The notes beneath the pieces were generated by a model. That model was not told the DNA's origin. It did not search any database and saw nothing but the letters and a program-made list of their open reading frames with translations. From positions 1 to 47,456 of the forward strand of contig NZ_BJNV01000037.1 in the NCBI RefSeq assembly GCF_006539865.1: 47,456 nt of DNA, in the 5' to 3' direction. The translations under genes and the position numbers were made by a program. Position 1 is the first letter of the stretch. Each line of letters begins with the position of its first letter. This DNA comes from Zoogloea ramigera (GTDB lineage: Bacteria; Pseudomonadota; Gammaproteobacteria; Burkholderiales; Rhodocyclaceae). Shown here piece by piece: positions 7,058 through 17,906 of this stretch.

Positions 7058-9769
7058 ATGTCCTACCTCTACCAAGCCCTTGCCGAGCGAGTGGCTACCT
7101 GGCGCGCAGCAAACTATTCCTGCGACCACTACCCTGCGATTCGCGAGATTCTTGAGTTCGCCACCGAGGACGGGGAGGCTGCCCAACTTCGCTACCTCCG
7201 GCGCGCCCAGTTCCGAGCCCTGGAAACCTACTGGTACCTCCGGCTGGTTCTCGAAACCCCTCGGATTCCGGAAGTCTACGCCAAGCTGTTCCCGAAGCCG
7301 AAGGATCGCCGCGAGGCGATGGGCCTGACCCATCCGGACATCGTCAGCTTCATTGCAGACGAGGGCCTGGAAAGCTGCCTGGAACGCGTCAGGAGCGACA
7401 ACGCCTTCGTCCGCCAGTACGCACTGGAGAGCCTGCGCGAATCCCTGACCCTCGACTACGCCAGCTACATCCTGGCCTTGGCGATGGGGGCGGGCAAGAC
7501 GATCCTGATGGGCTCCATCGTGGCCACCGAATTCGCGATGGCCATGGAGTATCCGGATGGTCCCTTCGTGCAAAACGCACTGATCTTTGCACCGGGCAAG
7601 ACAATCCTCAGCGCGCTGCGCGAGCTGTCCGACGTGCCCTACGACAAGCTGCTGCCGCCGCGCATGCACAAGCCGTTCGCCGCCAGCCTGAAGCTGACCT
7701 TCACGCGCGACGGTGACAAGCAGATCCCCATCGTCTGGGGCAGCAGCTTCAACGTCATCGTCACCAACACCGAGAAGATCCGCATCCAGAAACCCAACCT
7801 GCGAAGCAACGGCAAGCAGATACCGCTCTTCGCCGGCACGAAGGTGGAAGAACAGACCGAGCTCGCCAACCTGCGCCTGCAAGCCGTCGCATCGCTGCCG
7901 CATCTGGCCGTTTTCTCGGACGAGGCCCACCACACCTACGGTCAGAAGCTGCTGGGCAAGTGGGAGAAGGACAAGGAGACCGGCGAACTCGTCTTCAAGG
8001 ATGACGGCATCAAGAAGGTCCGGCGCACCATCGACTATCTGGCCGAGGAAACCAACCTCATCGTCGTCATCAACGCCACGGGCACGCCGTATTTCGAGCG
8101 CCAGCCGCTGCGCGACGTGGTGGTCTGGTACGGCCTGGGCGAAGGCATCCGCGACGGCGTGCTGAAGGAGCTGGCCAGGAACATCAAGGTGCTCGACCTG
8201 GGCGACGGTGAAGCCGACACCCTGGTGTCCAAGGTCATCGAAGACTTCGTGCGTGACTACTGGGCAGTGAGCCTGCCCAACGGCGCGCCGGCGCGCCTGG
8301 CGCTGTACTTCCCCAACATCGAGACCCGCGACGAACTTCGCGGCGCTGTCGAATCGGCCCTCGCACTGCGCGGCATCGGCACCGACACCCTCCTCGCCGT
8401 GGACGGCAAGAGCAACGAAGCCACAAGGCGCCAGTTCGAGGCCGTGGCACGTAACCCCGACGCCCCCGAACGGGTGCTGCTGCTGGTGAACATGGGCACC
8501 GAAGGCTGGAACTGCCCAAGCCTGTTCGCCACGGCGCTGGTACGCAAGCTGGCCAACAGCAACAACTTCGTGCTCCAGGCCGCCACCCGCTGCCTGCGCC
8601 AGGTGCCCGGCAACAAGCACCCGGCCCGGGTCTACCTGACCGACAGCAACCGCAAGACGCTCGAGTCTCAGCTTGCCGAGACCTATGGCACCTCGCTCAA
8701 GGACCTGAACGCCCAACAGGCCGAGCGGGTAGAGCGGGAAATCGTGCTGCATCGGCCCAACCTGCCGCCCCTGCTGATCAAGAAGCGCGTGCTGCGCTAC
8801 CGGCGCAAAGCAGAGCCGGGCACGGCGGCGCCGCTTCACCTCACGGTGCCAGACGTGGCCGCGCCAGCGGGCGTGAGCATCGAGACCCTGACGCCCGTGC
8901 AAACCGCATCGGGCAAGACTGCGCTACAGAAGGTGGACGGCGGCGACGACGTATTGCCGGCGCCGCCACCCGAGCTGGACAGCTACGCCGCCGCCGCCGA
9001 GCTGGCCGCCAACTACCACCTGCCCACGGCCGAGGTGCTGGCCGCACTGCGCCGGGCCTATGGTGCGGGCGCCGACATCCCCGACTACCACCTCGATGCC
9101 CTGGGCCAACAGATCGAAGCCCAGCGCTCGGACTACGAAGAGCACTTCGAGGAGATCGACGTGGCCATCGCGCTGGTCAAGGCTGAGGGCTTCGAGCGGT
9201 CCGAGCGTGGCGGCCAGCCGGTCTACACGGCCCGCATCAGCTTTGCCAAGGAACGCGAGCCGCTGTACCTGATGGCGCGCGACACGCCGGATGCTGCGCA
9301 CGCCCTGGCCAACAGCTTCCACTACGAGGGCTACAACTTCGACTCCGGCCCCGAGGCTGAATTTCTGCAATGGGCGTTGGCCCAGTTGCAGGGCGAGGCC
9401 CATCAGATCGAGGGGGTCTGGTTCACCGGCGGCATCACCGACCCCGCCAAGACCGACCTCTACGCCGAATACCTGGGCGACGACGGCCGGTGGCACCGCT
9501 ATACGCCGGACTTCGTCTTGCGCCGCGCGGATGGCAAGCACCTGGTGGTGGAGATCAAGCGCGACAGCTACAGCCCCGACATCCAGGGCGACCTCGACCG
9601 CCTCGCCCGGGGCGAAGCGGCACAAACAAAGGAAGGCCAGAAAGCCGTGGCGCTGAAGGCTTGGGAAGGCCTGAACCCCGACACGCTCGCCTACCACGTG
9701 ATGTTTGCCGACACCGACATCAAGGCCGAGGGCTACGCCAAAGTCCGCGACTTCATCCGCGGCACCTGA
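7058..9769 (+). CDS. res: Type III-like restriction enzyme Res subunit (SF2 helicase-endonuclease)
   Basis: This 903-residue protein has superfamily 2 helicase motifs: motif I AMGAGKT (about 142-148), motif II DEAH (about 288-291), and later motifs including LLLVNMGTEGWNCPSL and the arginine-rich LQAATRCLRQV. Near the C-terminus a PD-(D/E)xK nuclease signature is intact: PD at 817-818 and EIK at 832-834. This is the layout of type III Res subunits, which translocate or slide on DNA and cleave when paired with Mod. It precedes mod, the reverse of the usual mod-res order, with 35 bp between the genes. No strong ribosome-binding site precedes the ATG. Confidence 0.93.
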   Translation: MSYLYQALAERVATWRAANYSCDHYPAIREILEFATEDGEAAQLRYLRRAQFRALETYWYLRLVLETPRIPEVYAKLFPKPKDRREAMGLTHPDIVSFIADEGLESCLERVRSDNAFVRQYALESLRESLTLDYASYILALAMGAGKTILMGSIVATEFAMAMEYPDGPFVQNALIFAPGKTILSALRELSDVPYDKLLPPRMHKPFAASLKLTFTRDGDKQIPIVWGSSFNVIVTNTEKIRIQKPNLRSNGKQIPLFAGTKVEEQTELANLRLQAVASLPHLAVFSDEAHHTYGQKLLGKWEKDKETGELVFKDDGIKKVRRTIDYLAEETNLIVVINATGTPYFERQPLRDVVVWYGLGEGIRDGVLKELARNIKVLDLGDGEADTLVSKVIEDFVRDYWAVSLPNGAPARLALYFPNIETRDELRGAVESALALRGIGTDTLLAVDGKSNEATRRQFEAVARNPDAPERVLLLVNMGTEGWNCPSLFATALVRKLANSNNFVLQAATRCLRQVPGNKHPARVYLTDSNRKTLESQLAETYGTSLKDLNAQQAERVEREIVLHRPNLPPLLIKKRVLRYRRKAEPGTAAPLHLTVPDVAAPAGVSIETLTPVQTASGKTALQKVDGGDDVLPAPPPELDSYAAAAELAANYHLPTAEVLAALRRAYGAGADIPDYHLDALGQQIEAQRSDYEEHFEEIDVAIALVKAEGFERSERGGQPVYTARISFAKEREPLYLMARDTPDAAHALANSFHYEGYNFDSGPEAEFLQWALAQLQGEAHQIEGVWFTGGITDPAKTDLYAEYLGDDGRWHRYTPDFVLRRADGKHLVVEIKRDSYSPDIQGDLDRLARGEAAQTKEGQKAVALKAWEGLNPDTLAYHVMFADTDIKAEGYAKVRDFIRGT

Positions 9770-9804
9770 TCCGCCAGCAGCAACGCAAAGAACACTGACA
9801 GACC

Positions 9805-11832
9805 ATGACCGAAAACATCAAGAAACCCAAGGACGTGAGCATCGCCAAGGCCAAGGGCCGCCCCATGCTCACCTGGGTCGGCAAAAAGCCGCTGGCCCGC
9901 GTGAGGGCCTATCCAGCACAAGCCATCGAGCGATTCGACGCGACGGCCGGCGGGGCCGTTGCCCTGCAGGAAGCGGATTGGAGCGATTGGCCCAAGGATG
10001 TGCCGAAGGGCGGCCTGCTGTACCACGGCGACAACAAGGACGTGCTGGCCCACCTGCTCGCCAACGGCTTTCGCGGCAAGGTCAAGCTGATCTACATCGA
10101 CCCGCCGTTCGACAGCGGGGCGGACTACGTGCGCAAGGTACAACTGCGCGGCGCCAAGGGCACCGTCAAGATCGACGGCGAGGACTACACGCTGGGCGAG
10201 CAGGTGCAGTACAGCGATATCTGGGCGAACGACAACTACCTGCAGTTCATGTATGAGCGGCTGTTGATGTTGAGGGAGCTCCTGAGCGACGAAGGTGCTT
10301 TGTATCTTCACTGCGACTGGAATCGCAGCCACCAACTTCGGATGGTTTTAGACGAAGTATTCAGCGCAGAATTTTGCCGAAACGAGATCATCTGGAAGCG
10401 CACTTCGGCACGCAGTGACTCAAAGTTCTATAACCACATTCACGACGTGATCCTCTTCTATTCCAAGGGGAATGCTCCGACGTTCAACGAGCAATTTACA
10501 CCATATGAAAAGGCCTATCTGGACAAGTACTTCGGGATGAAAGATGCCGACGGGCGCAGATTCGCCTCGAAAGACGCAACTCAAGCGGGGCTCAGAAATG
10601 GCGCCACAGGAACGCCATGGCGAGGCTTTAACCCCGCGTCGAAGGGAAACCACTGGAAGGTGGTGCCGACCGAGTTGGATAGACTAGATCAGGAAGGCCG
10701 TATCTACTGGCCGGAGAAAGAGGGTGGTTGGCCGCGCCTCAAACAGTACCTTGATGAAACAAAGGGTCGTGCAATTCAGTCGATTTGGGATGACGTCATG
10801 CCGGTCAACAGTCAAGCAGACGAGCGCGAGGAGTACCCAACGCAAAAGCCTGTCACGCTACTCGAACGCTTGATTCGGTCCTCTACGAACCCAGGGGACA
10901 TAGTTCTAGACTGCTTTATCGGGTCGGGGACTACGGCGGCAGTGGCGCAGCAGTTGAACCGCCGCTGGATCGGCTGCGACATCAACAAGGGCGCCATTCA
11001 GACCACCGCGAAGCGCCTTCAGGAGTTGATGCGAGCTCAGGCCTCCACCGCCGGCATGCCCCAGCAAGGCGACCTGATCGGCACTTCCGAGCCCACCCAG
11101 CAGCCGTGCCAGCTCGGTTTTGCCACCTATCGGGTCAACGACTACGACCTGCAGATCCAGCATAACGAGGCGGTCGAACTGGCCTGCCAATACCTCGGCG
11201 TCACCCGCACGCGCACGGACTCATTTTTTGAAGGTACCCAGGGCGGCCGCCTGGTCAAGATCGTGCCCTTCAACCATCCATTGACGCCGCTGGACCTGGA
11301 GGCGGTGCGCAACGAGCTGAAGACCCGCCCCACCGAAGAACGCGACGTGATGCTGGTCTGCCTGGGCTGGCAGCACGACGCCCGGGCCTGGGTGGACAGC
11401 TACAACCGCAACCGCCCCGTGAACAAGCTGCATGTCGTGGAGCTGCGCACCGACCGCAAGCTCGGCGGGATCATCAAGCACGAACCACTGAGCGCCCAGG
11501 TCAGCGCCCAGCGCGTGGGCGAAGGCGCCGACGCCCAGTTGGTGGTGGAGCTTCAAGACGTCGTGTCGCCCACCATCATGCAGCGCCTGAACCTGGAACA
11601 AGGGGTGTTCCGCGCCCAGATCACCGACTGGCGTGCAGTGGTGGACTGCATCCTGATCGACACGCAGTTCGACGGCCAGGTCTTCAACGTCACCCTGGCC
11701 GATGTCCCCGAGCGGAAGCAAGACCTCGTGAATGGGCGCTACGAACTGCCGGCGCCGCCTGCGGGGTCGACCGTGGCGGTCAAGATCATCGACATGCTGG
11801 GCGAGGAGTTGGTCGTCACCACGGCAATCTGA
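9805..11832 (+). CDS. mod: Type III-like site-specific DNA methyltransferase (Mod)
   Basis: This 675-residue amino-methyltransferase has beta-class motif order: the catalytic IDPPFDSG (DPPF at about 99-102), then the S-adenosylmethionine motif DCFIGSGTT near 370. The region between them holds the target recognition domain. That central block (about 10250-10925) is clearly AT-richer than its surroundings: bases 10441-10500 are 29/60 G+C, against 40/60 at 9961-10020 and 41/60 at 11281-11340. This suggests exchange of the recognition domain. Together with Res it should form a complete restriction-modification system methylating adenine or cytosine N4 at an unknown asymmetric site. No homopolymer or short tandem repeats suggesting phase variation were seen. 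Confidence 0.94.
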   Translation: MTENIKKPKDVSIAKAKGRPMLTWVGKKPLARVRAYPAQAIERFDATAGGAVALQEADWSDWPKDVPKGGLLYHGDNKDVLAHLLANGFRGKVKLIYIDPPFDSGADYVRKVQLRGAKGTVKIDGEDYTLGEQVQYSDIWANDNYLQFMYERLLMLRELLSDEGALYLHCDWNRSHQLRMVLDEVFSAEFCRNEIIWKRTSARSDSKFYNHIHDVILFYSKGNAPTFNEQFTPYEKAYLDKYFGMKDADGRRFASKDATQAGLRNGATGTPWRGFNPASKGNHWKVVPTELDRLDQEGRIYWPEKEGGWPRLKQYLDETKGRAIQSIWDDVMPVNSQADEREEYPTQKPVTLLERLIRSSTNPGDIVLDCFIGSGTTAAVAQQLNRRWIGCDINKGAIQTTAKRLQELMRAQASTAGMPQQGDLIGTSEPTQQPCQLGFATYRVNDYDLQIQHNEAVELACQYLGVTRTRTDSFFEGTQGGRLVKIVPFNHPLTPLDLEAVRNELKTRPTEERDVMLVCLGWQHDARAWVDSYNRNRPVNKLHVVELRTDRKLGGIIKHEPLSAQVSAQRVGEGADAQLVVELQDVVSPTIMQRLNLEQGVFRAQITDWRAVVDCILIDTQFDGQVFNVTLADVPERKQDLVNGRYELPAPPAGSTVAVKIIDMLGEELVVTTAI

Positions 11833-11842
11833 GCCATCAAAA

Positions 11843-11876
11843 GCAAAAAGGGGTGGCCTCGGCCGCCCCTTTTTGC
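11843..11876. terminator. Bidirectional intrinsic terminator between mod and metH
   Basis: A long hairpin (arms GCAAAAAGGGG and CCCCTTTTTGC with an inner GGC-CTCG-GCC) lies between the convergent ends of mod and metH. It has a T-run on either strand, as expected of a shared terminator. Confidence 0.9.
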
Positions 11877-11899
11877 TTGTGCCGCAGCCCGCGCCCGGC

Positions 11900-15613
<3,714 letters not shown>

Positions 15614-15650
15614 GACGGTTCCTTGAAAAGACGGCCGGGGCGCGCAATAG

Positions 15651-15690
15651 AAAAACGGCGCGACAAACCGGAAGGTTTGCGAGCGCCGTT
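15651..15690 (-). terminator. Conditional terminator in the metH leader
   Basis: On the minus strand AACGGCGC (end of the aptamer) can pair with GCGCCGTT 24 bases downstream, enclosing a smaller GCAAACC/GGTTTGT hairpin and followed by a T-run. Its 5' arm is the same sequence the SAH aptamer uses for its pseudoknot, so ligand binding and termination are expected to be mutually exclusive. This predicts transcription ON with SAH. Confidence 0.75.
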
Positions 15691-15756
15691 GATCGGTTGC
15701 CGAGCCTGGCCTGCACGTCATCCGGGGGATGAGCAGGTCGCAACGCTCCTCGGCAA
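15679..15756 (-). ncRNA. SAH (S-adenosylhomocysteine) riboswitch upstream of metH
   Basis: On the minus strand the leader contains the conserved SAH aptamer core: P1 made by TTGCCGAG (15756-15749) and CTCGGCAA (15704-15697), the invariant CCGAGGAGCG directly after the 5' strand of P1, a P2 arm with CCTGC/GCAGG, GCCAGGCTCGG, and AACGGCGCTC, which pairs with GAGCG as the pseudoknot. SAH riboswitches are known in front of ahcY and metH in proteobacteria. A sigma70-like promoter (TTGGCA, 18 bp, TAAAAT) ends about 8 bp upstream. Confidence 0.92.
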
Positions 15757-15763
15757 GGTGCGG

Positions 15764-15793
15764 ATTTTACGGGGTTTTCAGGTGGTCTGCCAA
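15764..15793 (-). promoter_or_regulatory. Sigma70-like promoter of metH
   Basis: On the minus strand, -35 TTGGCA (15793-15788) and -10 TAAAAT (15769-15764) are separated by 18 bp. The predicted start near 15757 is exactly at the 5' end of the SAH aptamer. Confidence 0.6.
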
Positions 15794-15815
15794 GCCAGTG
15801 CCACGCACGGCCGCC

Positions 15816-16043
15816 TCAGCCGCCCAGCAGCGCCCGCGCGTCCTCGCGCCACCAGTGGAGCGCCGTGTAGTAGCCCTCCCACACGCAGCCGTTGCAGCCG
15901 CGGCCGCAGCAGGTGGTGGGCGGCGGTGGCGGGTTGCGATGGGCATGGCCGGCCGCATCCAGCAGGGCACGGATCTCGGCGATCTGCGCCTCGGCCTCGG
16001 CCAGGCTGGCGGGGCGTTGATCGAAGGGGACGGTGGCGGTCAT
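15816..16043 (-). CDS. Small cysteine-rich oxidoreductase-like domain protein
   Basis: This 75-residue protein has a helical N-terminus, a proline run (NPPPPP) and then CCGRGCNGCVWEGYYTALHW. The four closely spaced cysteines followed by C-VWE-YY match the small 'oxidoreductase-like' domain found as stand-alone short proteins in proteobacteria and at the N-terminus of some eukaryotic proteins. The cysteines could bind a metal or an iron-sulfur centre, but the role is not established. A GGAG lies just upstream of its ATG (in CTCCGGAGCCCGCC, minus strand). It ends about 20 bp from the metH promoter. Confidence 0.82.
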   Translation of the reverse strand: MTATVPFDQRPASLAEAEAQIAEIRALLDAAGHAHRNPPPPPTTCCGRGCNGCVWEGYYTALHWWREDARALLGG

Positions 16044-16178
16044 GGCGGGCTCCGGAGGGGTCGCGACGATAGCACCCCCGGGCGCCTCCGGCCAAGCCGC
16101 CCCACATCAGGAGACGATTGCCTGCGTCATTCGCCCGATAGGCGATTAGAATATGCCGAGATTCCTCGAGCCCCCATC

Positions 16179-17027
16179 ATGCACGACACCCACGCCATCC
16201 TGTGCTTCGGCAAGACCCTACCCGGTTTCGACCCTCTGACGGTCCGGCGGGCCATACAGCATTCGTTCAAGTGCTCCGAGGCCGAGATGAACGAGATGTT
16301 CTCCGGCACCGAGGTCAGGTTGCGCGAGGCCCTCAGCGCCGACGAGGCGGAGCTCTGGCGGCAGCAGCTCAACAGCCTGGGCCTGAAGGTGATGATCGAC
16401 CCGCCCCCGCTCACCCGCTCGCCGGCCCCGGCCGGGCCCGACGCCGATGGCCTGGCGCCTCACCCCGGCGCCCGTCGCGCAGCCCGTGCGGAGGCCGGCA
16501 GCCCCCCGGTTTTCGGCCTCGACTTCCAGGGGCGGCTCGGGCGAGATGCCTACCTGAAGGCCGCTTGCTGCATCTTCATCATGGCCAGCATCCTCGTGCC
16601 GGCCAGCCTGACGCTCAGCGCCGAGCGCTGGGGCGGGCCGACGATGGCGCTGGCGCTGGGGCTGACCCTGCTGCTCACGGGCTTCTGCATGCTGCGGTCC
16701 ACCTGGATGCGCTGCCATGACGTCGGGCTGAGCGGAAAATGGGCGCTCCTGCCGCCGCTGGCCTGCGTCCCCATCGCGGCCTTGCCCTTCGGCGGGCTCG
16801 ACCCGCTCGCTGCAAGCCTCTCCCCCGCCAACCAGGCCTGGTCCGGCCTGGGCCTCTGCATCGCCCTCATCCTCATCCTGCTCACCTGGCCCGGCCAGAC
16901 GGCAGACAACCACTGGGGGCCGCCGACTGACCGGGTGAATGCCATCCCCGCGCTGCTCGGTGCGCTCTGCGTCGCCGGGGCCTACGCGGCGCTGATCGTC
17001 TTCGGCCTGAAGCTGCTGCCGCGCTGA
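16179..17027 (+). CDS. DUF805-family membrane protein with N-terminal small domain
   Basis: This 282-residue protein starts with a roughly 75-residue soluble domain (LPGFDPLTVRRAIQHSFKC, EMFSGTEVRLREALSADEAE, LGLKVMID) of the kind found in front of DUF805 or RDD membrane domains. A low-complexity linker follows, then a DUF805 domain with QGRLGRDAYLKA, about four membrane helices, WMRCHDVGLSGKW and a C-terminal DNHWGPP. DUF805 proteins are inner membrane proteins of unknown function. A TAGAAT hexamer at 16147-16152 could be a -10 element, but no good -35 is seen. It is followed by a 257-bp gap before the lipid operon. Confidence 0.85.
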   Translation: MHDTHAILCFGKTLPGFDPLTVRRAIQHSFKCSEAEMNEMFSGTEVRLREALSADEAELWRQQLNSLGLKVMIDPPPLTRSPAPAGPDADGLAPHPGARRAARAEAGSPPVFGLDFQGRLGRDAYLKAACCIFIMASILVPASLTLSAERWGGPTMALALGLTLLLTGFCMLRSTWMRCHDVGLSGKWALLPPLACVPIAALPFGGLDPLAASLSPANQAWSGLGLCIALILILLTWPGQTADNHWGPPTDRVNAIPALLGALCVAGAYAALIVFGLKLLPR

Positions 17028-17250
17028 AGGCTCCGGGCCCTCCTGCCAGAGGGCTCTACCGCGCCACCTGCCCAGGCTGGGCCGAACGGTATAAAGTCAC
17101 TCCGAAGACGGGAGCAAGCGCCTGCAGGCAGCCTGCCTGCACCACCCGGCTGCGGCACCCGGCAGACGCACGCCCCGCCCAGAGGCGTCGCCCCGTGCAA
17201 TTCCATCCACATGAAATCACGCCTCGACACGGGCGCCCCATGCCTCTAAA

Positions 17251-17266
17251 CTGTTTATAAATACAG
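17251..17266. promoter_or_regulatory. LexA (SOS) box upstream of the ynb-like lipid operon
   Basis: CTGTTTATAAATACAG fits the beta/gammaproteobacterial LexA operator CTGT-N8-ACAG with an AT-rich centre. It ends 18 bp before the ATG of the CDP-alcohol phosphatidyltransferase gene. The internal TATAAA could itself be the -10 element, so LexA binding would block the promoter. No gene starts on the opposite strand here. Confidence 0.75.
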
Positions 17267-17284
17267 TCATCTGTGCAGCCGGCC

Positions 17285-17893
17285 ATGCTCAGCATCTACC
17301 AGCTCAAACCCCGCTTCCAGGCCCTGCTGCGGCCCCTGGTCGGCCGTCTCGCTGCCGCCGGAGTCACCGCCAACGGCGTCACCCTCGCCGCCATGGCGGT
17401 GTCGATCGCCCTCGGGGCCGGGCTGTTCCTGTGGCCCGAGCCCCTGGCCTTCCTGCTGCTGCCCCTGTGGATGTTCCTGCGGATGGCCTTCAACGCCGTC
17501 GACGGCATGCTGGCGCGGGAGTTCGGCCAGCAGTCGGCCCTCGGCGCCTACCTCAACGAGCTCTCCGACGTCGTCTCCGACGCTGCCCTCTACCTCCCCT
17601 TCGTGGCGATCGCGCCCTTCGGCTGGGGCAGCGTCGGGGCGGTGATCTTCCTCTCCGCGGTCTCCGAGATGGCCGGCGCCCTCGGGCCGATGGTCGGCAG
17701 CCCGCGCCAGTACGACGGCCCGATGGGCAAGAGCGACCGGGCCTTCGTGTTCGGCGCGCTGGGGCTTTGGCTGGGGCTCGCCGGCAGCCTGCCGGGCTGG
17801 GCCCTTTGGCTGATGCCCGCGGTGGCCGTGGCCATCGCCATCAATGTGTTCAAGCGAGTCCGCAACGGCACCCGCCAGGCCCGCCCCCGTTAG
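17285..17893 (+). CDS. ynbA: YnbA-like CDP-alcohol phosphatidyltransferase
   Basis: This 202-residue membrane protein of the CDP-alcohol phosphotransferase family has about six hydrophobic segments. The active-site motif reads NAVDGMLAR-x8-GAYLNELSD: compared with the classical DxxDGxxAR-x8-GxxxDxxxD, the first and third Asp are Asn. As far as I recall, E. coli YnbA has the same two Asn, so this looks like a subfamily trait, with possible effect on metal binding or activity. It is the first gene of an apparent operon resembling ynbABCD, directly behind a LexA box. The alcohol substrate and lipid product are unknown. Confidence 0.88.
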   Translation: MLSIYQLKPRFQALLRPLVGRLAAAGVTANGVTLAAMAVSIALGAGLFLWPEPLAFLLLPLWMFLRMAFNAVDGMLAREFGQQSALGAYLNELSDVVSDAALYLPFVAIAPFGWGSVGAVIFLSAVSEMAGALGPMVGSPRQYDGPMGKSDRAFVFGALGLWLGLAGSLPGWALWLMPAVAVAIAINVFKRVRNGTRQARPR

Positions 17894-17906
17894 CCAGGAG
17901 CCCCCG

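Noticed and set aside
9805-11832. Phase-variable mod gene
   Set aside because: No homopolymer tract or short tandem repeat able to shift the frame was found in mod or at its start.
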